A stretch of 64,000 nt of DNA from contig JOAA01000025.1 of the NCBI GenBank assembly GCA_000720375.1, positions 1 through 64,000 of the forward strand. The letters run 5' to 3'. Within the stretch, counting starts at the first letter, position 1; each line of letters starts with the position of its first letter. Below the pieces are notes generated by a model. That model was not told the origin of the DNA. It worked only from the letters and a program-made list of their open reading frames with translations, and ran no database searches. Positions 17,166-25,553 of this stretch are shown here, piece by piece. A program made the translations under genes and the position numbers. Source of the DNA: Rhodococcus rhodnii. Its GTDB lineage: Bacteria > Actinomycetota > Actinomycetes > Mycobacteriales > Pseudonocardiaceae.

Positions 17166-18197
17166 ATGACAACGTTGTCGGAACCAGGGACACGCAAGGT
17201 CCGCCGGGCGACCATGAGTGATGTCGCTCGGCTCGCCGGCGTGAGCATCAAGACCGTCTCCAGGGTGGTCAATGACGAGCCCGGTGTCCACCCGGACACC
17301 GCCGAGCGCGTGCTGGCCGCGATCGAACAGCTGGGGTTCCGCCGCAACCTCGGCGCCCGCAATCTGCGCCGGGGCATGTCCACCGGCACCATCGGGCTGG
17401 TCCTCGAGGACGTCGGCAACCCCTTCTACTCCGTGCTCACCCGGGCGGTGGAAGAGGTCGCCCGGACGTTCGGCCGCCAGGTGCTGACGGGTTCTTCCGC
17501 CGAGGACCCGGCCAGGGAACGTGAGCTGGCGCTGGAGTTCTGCTCGCGCCGGGTCGACGGCCTGATCGTGGTGCCTGCCGGGATGCAGCACGGATACCTG
17601 GTGCCTGAGATGCGCGCGGGCACACCGGTCGTTTTCGTCGACCGGCCCGCGGGCGATGTCGTGGCCGACACCGTATTGGTGGACAACCTTGGCGGTACCG
17701 CGGCGATGGTCGCGCACCTGGCCCGGTACGGGCACTCGCGGATCGCCTTCCTTGGCGACGCGCCCGACATTTTCACCGCCAGCGAGCGGTTACGAGGTTT
17801 TCGCGAGGGTTGCGCGAAAGCAGGCATCCGTTACGACGAGTCCCTCGTCGTGATGGGGCCGCACACCGATGCCAGCGCAGCGAGCTCCGTCCGCCGCTTG
17901 CTGTCCGGCGCCGCGCCGGCGACCGCGCTGATCACCGGGAACAACCGGATCACCATCATGGTGTTGCGTGCGCTGAGCACGCTGGACGCACGTCCCGCCG
18001 TGGCCGGGTTCGACGACTTCGAACTGGCCGATCTGCTCGACCCGCCGGTGACCGTGCTCGCGCACGACATCGCCGCCATGGGCCGCGCCGCCGCCGAGTT
18101 GTTGTTCGCCCGGATGGAGGGCGACACGTCACCGCCGCGCAGGATCGTGCTGCCGGCCAACATCATCCCTCGGGGATCGGGAGAGGTACGCCCTTGA
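17166..18197 (+). CDS. LacI-family transcriptional regulator of the sugar operon
   Basis: 343 residues from ATG 17166. Residues ~17-65 are the LacI helix-turn-helix and hinge (MSDVARLAGVSIKTVSRVVN, then PDTAERVLAAIEQLGF). The rest is a periplasmic-binding-protein-like effector domain (TIGLVLEDVGNPFYSVL, VDGLIVVPAG, GHSRIAFLGD, VAGFDDFELADLL). It heads an operon of isomerase and sugar ABC genes, the next of which starts within its stop codon. It most likely represses this operon and is released by the transported sugar or its phosphate. Confidence 0.92.
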   Translation: MTTLSEPGTRKVRRATMSDVARLAGVSIKTVSRVVNDEPGVHPDTAERVLAAIEQLGFRRNLGARNLRRGMSTGTIGLVLEDVGNPFYSVLTRAVEEVARTFGRQVLTGSSAEDPARERELALEFCSRRVDGLIVVPAGMQHGYLVPEMRAGTPVVFVDRPAGDVVADTVLVDNLGGTAAMVAHLARYGHSRIAFLGDAPDIFTASERLRGFREGCAKAGIRYDESLVVMGPHTDASAASSVRRLLSGAAPATALITGNNRITIMVLRALSTLDARPAVAGFDDFELADLLDPPVTVLAHDIAAMGRAAAELLFARMEGDTSPPRRIVLPANIIPRGSGEVRP

Positions 18198-19228
18198 ACA
18201 GCCCAGATGTCGCGGCCGGGAAATCCCCGGTGTGGCTGCCCGCCAACCAGCCTGCTCAGTTCTACGCCGGCGGCGGCTCGATCGAGGCACTCAGAGGTGC
18301 GGGCAAAGCGCGGACGGACCATGGGCCGGAAGACTGGGTCGGCTCGACGACAACCCGCTATGGCATGGCTACGGACGGCCTGACCAAGCTGGAGAACGGC
18401 CAGTGGCTGCGGGACGCGGTGCGTGAGCACCCGGAGAACTGGCTCGGCAAGGCACACGCGGCCCGGTTCGGCGGCGATCCCGCCGTGCTGGTGAAGCTGC
18501 TCGACGCCGGCCAGCGGTTGCCGGTGCACTGCCACCCCTCGGATGCCTTCGCACAGAAGCACATGGGGTCGCACTTCGGCAAAACCGAAGCGTGGATCAT
18601 CGTCGGCACACCGGAAGACGGCGGCAACGTCCACATCGGATTCCAAGAGGACCTTACCGAGTCCACTGTGGCCGACTGGGTGTCCGAACAGGACGCCGCG
18701 GCGATGCTCGGTGCGTTGAACGCTGTGACCGTGAAGCCAGGTGACACGGTTTTCGTCCCGGCCGGACTGCCGCACGCGATCGGCGCGGGCGTGTTCATCG
18801 TTGAGCTGCAGCAGCCGACCGACCTCTCGGTCACGTTGGAATGGAAGGACTTCCTCGACTCGGAGGCCGGTGGACATCTCGGTTTCGGCTACGACGTCGT
18901 ACTCGACTGCGTCGACCGGTCCGCATGGGACGCCGAGCGGCTCAAGCACATCGTGCGACACGCCGAGGGCGAGTCCCCGGTGACCGACCTCCTCGGTCCC
19001 GATGCGGCGGGTTTCTTTCGGGCACAACGGATCCGTGGCGGCGCGTCGCTGGACACGTCGTTCTCGATCCTTGTGGCACTTGAAGGTTCGGGCACGATCC
19101 GGACCGAAAGTGGTGACGTGACGGTGAACAAGGGCGATACATATGTGTTCCCGCACGCCGCCGGACCAGCTACTGTGGACGGTGAGCTCGTGGCGATTCG
19201 TTGCCTGCCACCGGAGGTAACGTTGTGA
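18194..19228 (+). CDS. Class I mannose-6-phosphate isomerase homologue
   Basis: 344 residues. TTG 18194 is chosen because it overlaps the LacI stop (TTGA) with GGAGAGG eight bases ahead. The cupin core has LPVHCHPSDAFAQKHMG with GKTEAW downstream, giving the His-x-His and Glu zinc ligands of type I phosphomannose isomerases. PGDTVFVPAGLPHAIGAG supplies the later His. The C-terminal cupin (KGDTYVFPHAAGPATV) closes it. It should interconvert a ketose and aldose 6-phosphate (mannose-6-P and fructose-6-P are the family norm), feeding sugar imported by the adjacent ABC genes into glycolysis. The exact substrate is not proven by sequence. Confidence 0.85.
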   Translation: MNSPDVAAGKSPVWLPANQPAQFYAGGGSIEALRGAGKARTDHGPEDWVGSTTTRYGMATDGLTKLENGQWLRDAVREHPENWLGKAHAARFGGDPAVLVKLLDAGQRLPVHCHPSDAFAQKHMGSHFGKTEAWIIVGTPEDGGNVHIGFQEDLTESTVADWVSEQDAAAMLGALNAVTVKPGDTVFVPAGLPHAIGAGVFIVELQQPTDLSVTLEWKDFLDSEAGGHLGFGYDVVLDCVDRSAWDAERLKHIVRHAEGESPVTDLLGPDAAGFFRAQRIRGGASLDTSFSILVALEGSGTIRTESGDVTVNKGDTYVFPHAAGPATVDGELVAIRCLPPEVTL

Positions 19229-19986
19229 CACCTGTTTTGCAGGCGCAGAACATAGTCAAGCACTATGGATCCGTCGAAGCCCTGCGCGGCGCTTCGTTCG
19301 AAGTCGGCCAAGGCGAAGTCGTCTCGCTGATCGGCGACAACGGCGCCGGGAAGTCCACTTTGGTCAAATGCCTGTCCGGCGCGGAGATCCCGGATTCGGG
19401 CACCGTCCTGCTGGAGGGCGAGCCGGTGACACTGGATTCACCGGTCACCGCACGACGTCTCGGCATCGAGACCGTGTACCAGGATCTGGCCGTCGCACCG
19501 GATCTCGATCCGGCCGCGAACCTGTTCCTCGGCCGGGAAGTACGCCGCAAGGGCCTGCTCGGCAAGCTCGGCGTGCTGGACAAGGCTGCGATGCGCAAGC
19601 AGGCCGCCGAGGAGTTCACGCGCCTTGGCGTGACGCTGCAAAGCATCGACGTGCCCATCGGAGCGTTGTCCGGCGGGCAGCGGCAGAGCGTCGCCGTAGC
19701 CCGTTCTGTTGTATGGGCCAGCAAAGTCGTGTTCATGGACGAACCGACCGCGGCACTCGGTGTGGTGCAACGGGAAAAGGTGCTCGACGTGATCAGGCGT
19801 GTCCGTGACGAGGGCATGGCGGTCGTTCTGATCAGCCACAACATGCCCGAGGTGCTGTCGGTCTCCGACCGGGTCGAGGTGCTGCGGCTCGGCCGCCGCG
19901 TGGCCCGGTTCACCGCGGCCGACGCGTCACTGGAGGACCTGGTCGGCGCGATGACCGGTGCGTTGACCCAGGAGGACGCCGCATGA
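19225..19986 (+). CDS. Sugar ABC transporter ATP-binding protein (FrcA type)
   Basis: 253 residues. GTG 19225 overlaps the previous stop and has CCGGAGG seven bases ahead. It contains Walker A GDNGAGKST, signature LSGGQRQSVAVAR, Walker B VVFMDEPTAA and the switch His in LISHNMPEV. It is a single nucleotide-binding domain, half the length of RbsA or XylG, as in FrcA-like transporters, so it would act as a homodimer with the permease encoded next. The next ATG overlaps its stop (ATGA). Confidence 0.92.
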   Translation: MTPVLQAQNIVKHYGSVEALRGASFEVGQGEVVSLIGDNGAGKSTLVKCLSGAEIPDSGTVLLEGEPVTLDSPVTARRLGIETVYQDLAVAPDLDPAANLFLGREVRRKGLLGKLGVLDKAAMRKQAAEEFTRLGVTLQSIDVPIGALSGGQRQSVAVARSVVWASKVVFMDEPTAALGVVQREKVLDVIRRVRDEGMAVVLISHNMPEVLSVSDRVEVLRLGRRVARFTAADASLEDLVGAMTGALTQEDAA

Positions 19987-21011
19987 CCACTGTAGACACC
20001 GAGCCCACGGTGCAGCGGCGGGCACTGAGCGCAAGGCTGTTGTCGGCCAACACGTTCTGGATCGCGTTGGTGTTGCTCGCGTTGATCGTGGTGTTCAGCG
20101 CGATGGCACCGGACTCGTTCCTGACGTTCTTCAACTTCCAGCAGCTGTTCATCGAGACCTCGGTGCTGCTGGTGATCGCGGTCGGGATGACGTTCGTGAT
20201 CATCACCGGCGGCATCGATCTGTCGGTCGGCTCGGTGCTGATCTTCGCGGGCATGATCTCGGCGAAGACCATGGAATGGATGAGCCCCAACCAGGACGCC
20301 AGCAACGCGGGCTGGGGCGTGATCATCGTCGGCCTCATCGTGGCGATCGCGGGCGGCTCGATGTGGGGCCTGGTCAACGGCTTGCTGGTGGCCAGGGCCA
20401 ACATCCCGCCGCTGATCGTCACGTTGGGCACCCTCGGCGCCGCGCTCGGCGTGGCCTCACTGCTGAACGACGGCACGAACGTGCGCACGGTTCCGTTGGA
20501 ACTGCGCGACAGCCTGGGTTTCGGCACGCTCGAAGGCAACATCCCGAACCTGGTCGTGGTCGCCGTGGTGATCACGGTCATCTTCGGCCTGGTGCTGCAC
20601 ACCACCAGGTTCGGCCGGTACACGTTCGCCATTGGCTCGAACGCGGAAGCAGCCCGGCGCGCGGGCATCGGCGTGACCAGGCATCTGACGAACGTCTACC
20701 TGCTGACCGGTTTCCTTGCTGGGATCGCGGGTTTCATGTCGCTGGCGTACTTCCAGTCGACGACGATCTCCGGGCACACCACGGACAACCTGAACGCCAT
20801 CGCCGGTGTGGTGATGGGCGGTACGAGCCTCTTCGGCGGGATCGGCACCATCCTCGGCACGGTGATCGGTGTGTTCATCCCCGCGGTGCTGCAGAAGGGC
20901 TTCAACATCATCGGCGTGCAGCCGTACTGGCAGCAGATCGCGGTCGGCGCGGTCCTGGTCGCGGCCGTGTGGTTCGACCAGCAACGTCGCCGTTCTCAGA
21001 ACAAGCGATAG
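19983..21011 (+). CDS. Sugar ABC transporter permease (RbsC/FrcC family)
   Basis: 342 residues with about nine or ten membrane segments. The family motif GGIDLSVGSVLIFAG is near residue 80, with NIPPLIVTLGT and GNNAEAARRAGI-like (here GSNAEAARRAGI) cytoplasmic loop. It forms the channel for the carbohydrate bound by the lipoprotein encoded downstream. Start and stop overlap or abut both neighbours, so it is cotranscribed. Confidence 0.93.
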   Translation: MTTVDTEPTVQRRALSARLLSANTFWIALVLLALIVVFSAMAPDSFLTFFNFQQLFIETSVLLVIAVGMTFVIITGGIDLSVGSVLIFAGMISAKTMEWMSPNQDASNAGWGVIIVGLIVAIAGGSMWGLVNGLLVARANIPPLIVTLGTLGAALGVASLLNDGTNVRTVPLELRDSLGFGTLEGNIPNLVVVAVVITVIFGLVLHTTRFGRYTFAIGSNAEAARRAGIGVTRHLTNVYLLTGFLAGIAGFMSLAYFQSTTISGHTTDNLNAIAGVVMGGTSLFGGIGTILGTVIGVFIPAVLQKGFNIIGVQPYWQQIAVGAVLVAAVWFDQQRRRSQNKR

Positions 21012-21024
21012 TTTGGAGGTTCGA

Positions 21025-22020
21025 GTGTCAACGAAGACACTGGTCTTGGTGCTCGCCACGGGTGCTCTTGTGGCCGCCTGCGGTGGCCAGATCGGCCAGA
21101 ACAACAGCTCGGGCGGCGGCCAGAGCAGCGGTGCCGCGCCTGCCAACAAGAACCTCGAACTTGTTGTGGGCGTGAAGAACGAGCCGTTCTACATCTCGAT
21201 GCAGTGCGGCGCGGAAGCAGCGGCGAAAGAGGCCGGATACACGATCACCACCCAGGCGCCGGACAAGTTCGACCCGACGCTGCAGGCCCCGATCGTGACC
21301 GCGTTGGGCGCGAAGAAGCCCGCGGCGCTGCTCATCGCGCCGACCGACGACAAGACGATGGCGCCCCAGATGAAGCAGATCAAGGACATGGGCGTCAAAG
21401 TGATCGAAGTGGACACCGCACTGCAGGACACGAGTGTCGCCGCGTCCTCGATCTCGTCGGACAACACCCAGGGCGGCCAGCTCGCGGCGCAGACGATGGC
21501 CAAGCTGACCAATGGGAAGTCCGGTTCGGTCCTGGTCCTGGACACCAAGGCCGGCACGTCGACGACGGCGGCGCGGGCCAAGGGCTTCGAGGAGGAGCTG
21601 AAGAAGTCCGCACCGAACCTGAAGTCGATCGGCGTCCAGTTCACCGAGAACGAGCCGTCGGTGGCGGCGCAGAAGGTGACCGCGGCCATCTCCAGCACGC
21701 CCGACCTGATCGGCGTGTTCGCCACCAACCTGAACACCGGCGAGGGCGCCGCGACCGGCCTGCGCAGCGCGGGCAAGGTCGGCCAGGTCCAGCTGGTCGG
21801 ATTCGACGCAAGCCCGTCCGAAGTGGAAGGCCTGCGGGCCGGGGCGTTCCAGGCGCTGATCGCCCAGGACCCGGCCACCATCGGCAAGGCGGGCGTGCAG
21901 CAGGCCATCGCCTCGATCGAGGGCAAGTCCGTCCAGCGCAACATCTCCGCGCCGCTGGTCGCGCTGACCAAGGACGACATGGACCAGAAGGCGGAGTTCT
22001 TCTACAAGACGAAGTGCTGA
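21025..22020 (+). CDS. Sugar ABC transporter substrate-binding lipoprotein
   Basis: 331 residues. GTG 21025 follows TTGGAGG by five bases and gives a lipoprotein signal with lipobox LVAAC, Cys near residue 19, then a Gly/Ser-rich linker. The mature part is a type I periplasmic-binding fold (VVGVKNEPFYISMQCGAEAA, ISSDNTQGGQLAAQ, VFATNLNTGEGAATGL, VQLVGFDASP). It presents a sugar, probably a hexose judging from the isomerase and the FrcB-like pattern, to the permease. It is the last gene of the operon, followed at once by a strong terminator. Confidence 0.92.
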   Translation: MSTKTLVLVLATGALVAACGGQIGQNNSSGGGQSSGAAPANKNLELVVGVKNEPFYISMQCGAEAAAKEAGYTITTQAPDKFDPTLQAPIVTALGAKKPAALLIAPTDDKTMAPQMKQIKDMGVKVIEVDTALQDTSVAASSISSDNTQGGQLAAQTMAKLTNGKSGSVLVLDTKAGTSTTAARAKGFEEELKKSAPNLKSIGVQFTENEPSVAAQKVTAAISSTPDLIGVFATNLNTGEGAATGLRSAGKVGQVQLVGFDASPSEVEGLRAGAFQALIAQDPATIGKAGVQQAIASIEGKSVQRNISAPLVALTKDDMDQKAEFFYKTKC

Positions 22021-22032
22021 TTTCTCCTTGCG

Positions 22033-22068
22033 AACCGGGGCACGTCCGTGGACGTGTCCCGGTTTTTT
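22033..22068 (+). terminator. Rho-independent terminator of the sugar operon
   Basis: AACCGGGGCACGTCC pairs with GGACGTGTCCCGGTT (15 bp, one G-T pair), followed by TTTT. It begins 12 bases after the binding-protein stop. Confidence 0.88.
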
Positions 22069-22138
22069 CGTCCCGAGTGGATCCGAACGCGACGCCGCTG
22101 CGTCCCAGTCCACAAGCGAGCAGGAAGCGGGGAGTTCG

Positions 22139-22471
22139 ATGCCAGACGGATACCGCCTTGAGCTGGGCGGCATGGGCAGGTTGATCAACCAGCTGGGCAC
22201 CGCCGAGGAGCGGATGACCAGAGCCAACGACGACCTGCGCAACTCGTCCGCCAAGGACATGGGCAGCTTCCTGATCGACCAGGCGGGCAACGCCTTCCAG
22301 GACCGCTGGGAGTACGGCATCGGCAAGCTGGCCGAGTGCGCCGGAAAGATGGTCGAGGGCCTCGACGCCACCCGCAAGCAGTACCAGCAGGCCGATCAGG
22401 CCACTTCGGACTACTTCCCGGCCGCCGAGGGCGATACGCGGATCTCCCGCAGGATGGACGGTCCGGCGTGA
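22139..22471 (+). CDS. WXG100-like small protein, probable type VII secretion substrate
   Basis: 110 residues. ATG 22139 has GCGGGGA about ten bases ahead. Two long helices are predicted around a turn with RWEYG, and the C-terminal helix carries YQQAD, which fits the YxxxD export signal of type VII (ESX) substrates. The stop overlaps the GTG of the following WXG protein, so the two are translated together and could form the heterodimer typical of ESX pairs. No ESX core gene (EccC, EccD) is in the window. Function inferred from size and motifs. Confidence 0.65.
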   Translation: MPDGYRLELGGMGRLINQLGTAEERMTRANDDLRNSSAKDMGSFLIDQAGNAFQDRWEYGIGKLAECAGKMVEGLDATRKQYQQADQATSDYFPAAEGDTRISRRMDGPA

Positions 22472-23709
22472 GCTACCCCGCGATCGGCTTCGACCCCGCA
22501 CCCGGCACCGTCGGCTCGGTCACCTCGGTGGCCGACAACATGACCATTGTGGCCAATGAGCTCAACGAGGCCTACACGTCACTGACGAGCATCGGCCGGT
22601 CCAACAGCGTCTGGGAAGGCCAGGCCGCCAACAGCTTCCAGGGCAAGGTCGGTGAGCTTCCGGCCTATCTGGACAAAGCTCGCCGTTCGCTCGGCGACGC
22701 GTCCAAAGTGCTGCAGGACTGGGCCGCTGACCTTGAGTCCATGCAGCGGACCGCCCGGGATTACGAGGCACAGGCCAAGAATGCCTTGCAGGCAGTGCAA
22801 AGCGCCGAGAACAACCCGGATCTCGGCCTCGCCGGGCAGGTGTTCACCACCGACGAGGCCCTGCAGAACGCCCAGCAACGGTTCGATCAGGCCAAGGCCC
22901 AGCTCACCGGTGCCCAGAACGATCTGACCGCGATCCGCGAGCAGGCCAAGCGTTTGCTCGAACAGCATCAGGATCTGGCCGGCCAGGTCGCCGACGCCCT
23001 GCGCAAGGCCAAGGACGAGGCGCCGGAGGAGCCTGGTTTCTTCGACCGGATCGGCGAGGCGCTCGGCGACATCGTCGAAGGCGTCAAACAACTCGCCACC
23101 GACGTCTGGAACTTCGTCAAGGAGCACGCCGATGTCATCGCGAAGATCGGCACTGTGCTCAGCGCGGTCGGCAATGTCCTTGGTGTCGTCGCCATCGCGA
23201 CGTGCTGGATCCCGGGCGTGAACGCGGTCACCGCCACTGCCGCGGCCGTCGTGAGTGGTGCCGCGGCTGGTACGAAACTCCTGGCCAAGGCCGCGGGTGC
23301 GGACGTGTCCTGGACGAGCATCGGAATGGACGCGATCGGCGCGATCCCCGGTGGACGAGCCGTCGCGGGCATGAAGAACGCGGCTGTCCAGGCGGCACGG
23401 ACCGGCCGCGGGGTCGCCAGGGTTCCGCTGGCAGGCGCGAAGGTGGTCAAGGTCGGCGAGGACACGTTCACGCCGATCACCCAGGCCGCACTGCGAGCGG
23501 ATCCGGCCGGCGCGATGTACGACGCGGCCCGCTACACGCACGCCAACGGCGTCAGGATGGCGAACTGGATTCCTGGCGTGAACATCACCGACGCGTTCTC
23601 GACCGGCGGCCTGATCGCGGGCGCGACGGTGAACTCAGGCATCAAGACCGGCGTCGGGCTGGGCATGGCGTACGGCAAGGAACAGGTCAAGGAGCACTCC
23701 CCGTGGTGA
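22468..23709 (+). CDS. WXG-domain protein with long C-terminal region, putative type VII effector-like
   Basis: 413 residues from GTG 22468. The first ~100 residues form an EsxA-like hairpin with SVWEGQAANSFQGK at the turn (W-E-G). Coiled coil follows to about residue 185 (Ala/Gln/Leu-rich). Then come a hydrophobic glycine- and alanine-rich segment around 225-275 (IGTVLSAVGNVLGVVAIATC) and a further Gly-rich C-terminus. This order resembles large WXG/LXG-type exported proteins of actinomycetes, though no toxin domain is recognised at the end. It is cotranscribed with the small WXG protein before it and two unknown genes after it. Confidence 0.65.
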   Translation: MSYPAIGFDPAPGTVGSVTSVADNMTIVANELNEAYTSLTSIGRSNSVWEGQAANSFQGKVGELPAYLDKARRSLGDASKVLQDWAADLESMQRTARDYEAQAKNALQAVQSAENNPDLGLAGQVFTTDEALQNAQQRFDQAKAQLTGAQNDLTAIREQAKRLLEQHQDLAGQVADALRKAKDEAPEEPGFFDRIGEALGDIVEGVKQLATDVWNFVKEHADVIAKIGTVLSAVGNVLGVVAIATCWIPGVNAVTATAAAVVSGAAAGTKLLAKAAGADVSWTSIGMDAIGAIPGGRAVAGMKNAAVQAARTGRGVARVPLAGAKVVKVGEDTFTPITQAALRADPAGAMYDAARYTHANGVRMANWIPGVNITDAFSTGGLIAGATVNSGIKTGVGLGMAYGKEQVKEHSPW

Positions 23710-24332
23710 CGTCGGTGCCGCAACTGCGCGAGTTCAACCTCGTCCTGCCCGACCAGTTCGTCCAGATTCCGCGAGGCGAGCTGACCGAGCAAGGCCTGCG
23801 TGCCCTGGCGGGTGAGATCGCGGGTGTCTTCCAGGTCCCCGAACTGGACACGGGCGCGGTGGCCGCGGCCATCACGCTCGCCTCGGTCGGCGCGGGTGTC
23901 GCGGCAGGCGGGGCGTCGCACGTGTCGGCGGGCGTGTTCAAGTCGACCGATGGTCAACGGCCGATCCTCGTGCTGCTCAGTGCCTACGTCATGCCGTCCG
24001 ACCACGCTTCGGTGCAGGCAGCGATCAGTGGTCTGCTGGAGATCCACGAGAGTCAGCAGTCCGGTCTGGTGCGCACCGTCCACCTGGACTCGGGCCCCGC
24101 GGTGACAGTCGAGTCCCGCGAGGACAGCGAGATCAAGATCGGCGAGCCCGAGGAGACCTACGGGATCTCCCAGCACGCGCTCACCGCGTGGCTGCCCGAC
24201 GAAGATGGCACTACCTTGGTGGCGTTGTCCGTGATGAGCACCAACACCGAGGACTGGGCTGACGTCAAGGACCTGGCCGAAGGCATCTTCGACGGGTTCT
24301 TCTGGCAGCCACGAGGAAGCGCCGATGACTGA
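23706..24332 (+). CDS. Unknown protein of the WXG cluster
   Basis: 208 residues; GTG 23706 overlaps the upstream stop (GTGA), GTG 23703 being the alternative. No recognised family. The N-terminus (REFNLVLPDQFVQIP) and a mid Ala/Gly-rich hydrophobic stretch near residues 55-75 are followed by a mixed alpha/beta region ending WADVKDLAEGIFDGFFW. No signal peptide. Its place between the WXG effector-like gene and another unknown gene, with eight bases shared with the latter, suggests an accessory role such as a chaperone or immunity-like partner. That role is inference. Confidence 0.6.
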   Translation: MTSVPQLREFNLVLPDQFVQIPRGELTEQGLRALAGEIAGVFQVPELDTGAVAAAITLASVGAGVAAGGASHVSAGVFKSTDGQRPILVLLSAYVMPSDHASVQAAISGLLEIHESQQSGLVRTVHLDSGPAVTVESREDSEIKIGEPEETYGISQHALTAWLPDEDGTTLVALSVMSTNTEDWADVKDLAEGIFDGFFWQPRGSADD

Positions 24333-24897
24333 GTGGTCGAAGATCACAAAGGTTTCCGAGTCGCACGCGTACCTGCGTGATCAGATCGCCCGCATGTGGC
24401 ACGACGGGCCAGCGTTGTCCCTGCACATCGAGGAGTTCCGGCCCGCGTACGACGTGGAAGGCCGTCGCCGCAACGGGTCCGTCAAAGGCCAAGGCCGGTT
24501 CCAGTGGTTCTTCGGGCGAATTCTGCTTCCGATCCGCAACGTCGTGCTCACGCTGGTCGCCATGGTGTCGGGCGGCACGCCGTCGGCCGGCTTCCGCAGC
24601 AGCAAGGTCAGCGGCCCGGCCAACAGCATGGCGGTGGGTTTCGCCGATGCGACACGGCATGAACACCAGCAGTACCAAGTGGACTGGTGCTGGTTCGTCT
24701 GGACGCGTAACCGATCCGCACTGATCCGGGTGCCGAAGGACGAATTCCGAGTCGAAACCCTGTGGCAGGGCGATGGACCGATGCGCCCGTACGTCGACCC
24801 GGCGAACCGCACACTGCGTTGGCGTGACGGGTCCACAGTCGTGATACGTCTCGATGCGTGGGAAACCCAGCAGGCTGCACAGCTGCCGCCTGGCTGA
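24325..24897 (+). CDS. Unknown protein of the WXG cluster
   Basis: 190 residues from ATG 24325, overlapping the previous gene by eight bases. Trp-rich segments (WHDGPALSLHIEEF, YQVDWCWFVWTRNRSALIRV) flank one hydrophobic helix around residue 75 (LPIRNVVLTLVAMVS), so it may be membrane-attached. The C-terminus (TLRWRDGSTVVIRLDAWE) looks like beta strands. No family is recognised. Last gene of the four-gene unit; the next gene is on the other strand. Confidence 0.6.
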   Translation: MTEWSKITKVSESHAYLRDQIARMWHDGPALSLHIEEFRPAYDVEGRRRNGSVKGQGRFQWFFGRILLPIRNVVLTLVAMVSGGTPSAGFRSSKVSGPANSMAVGFADATRHEHQQYQVDWCWFVWTRNRSALIRVPKDEFRVETLWQGDGPMRPYVDPANRTLRWRDGSTVVIRLDAWETQQAAQLPPG

Positions 24898-24905
24898 ACA
24901 CTAGC

Positions 24906-25553
24906 TCACCTGTTCAGATACGCCAGCACCGCGAGCACTCGGCGGTGCCCGCCGTCGCTTGGCGGCAGGTCCAGCTTGGCGAAGATGTTGCCAATGTGCT
25001 TGTGCACGGCGCGTTCCGTGACCACGAGCTTGGTCGCTATGTCGCTGTTGGCGTGTCCTTCGGCCATCAGACCGAGAACTTCCTTCTCCCGTGGGCTCAA
25101 CGTGCTGACCGGGTCGTGCCCTCGGCGGCGGCGGACCAGCAACTGGGCCACCACTTCGGGATCCATCACGGTCCCGCCGTCAGCCACCCTGCGCAGCGCG
25201 TCCACGAACTCGTCGACCCGGCTGACCCGGTCCTTCAGCAGGTAACCGATTCCGCCTCGGCCGTCCGACAACAGTTCTGTCGCGTACGTTTCCTCGACAT
25301 ACTGGGAAAGTACGAGCACCGGCAGCGACGGGAACTCCGCGCGGACCGCCAGCGCCGCCCGCAGCCCCTCGTCGCGGAACGACGGTGGCAGCCGAACGTC
25401 CACAATGGTCACATCCGGCCGGTGTTCCCTGACCGCTTCGACAAACGCCTCCCCATCGCCGGCTGTGGCCACAACCTCGATGCCGCTGGTACGCAGCAAG
25501 AGGTTGAGGCCCTCGGCCAGCAGGACATTGTCCTCTGCGATCACAACGCGCAA
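24906..25553 (-). CDS. NarL/FixJ-type response regulator
   Basis: 215 residues. TTG 25553 is selected because GGTGGAG lies five bases ahead and gives the standard MRVVIAEDN start; GTG 25544, overlapping the kinase stop, is the alternative. The receiver domain has acidic residues E7/D8, phospho-acceptor D52 (TIVDVRLPP) and the Lys of GYLLKDRV. The LuxR output domain near 145-205 has LSPREKEVLGLMAEGHANSD. It pairs with the histidine kinase just upstream, whose 3' end it overlaps. Confidence 0.93.
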   Translation of the reverse strand: MRVVIAEDNVLLAEGLNLLLRTSGIEVVATAGDGEAFVEAVREHRPDVTIVDVRLPPSFRDEGLRAALAVRAEFPSLPVLVLSQYVEETYATELLSDGRGGIGYLLKDRVSRVDEFVDALRRVADGGTVMDPEVVAQLLVRRRRGHDPVSTLSPREKEVLGLMAEGHANSDIATKLVVTERAVHKHIGNIFAKLDLPPSDGGHRRVLAVLAYLNR

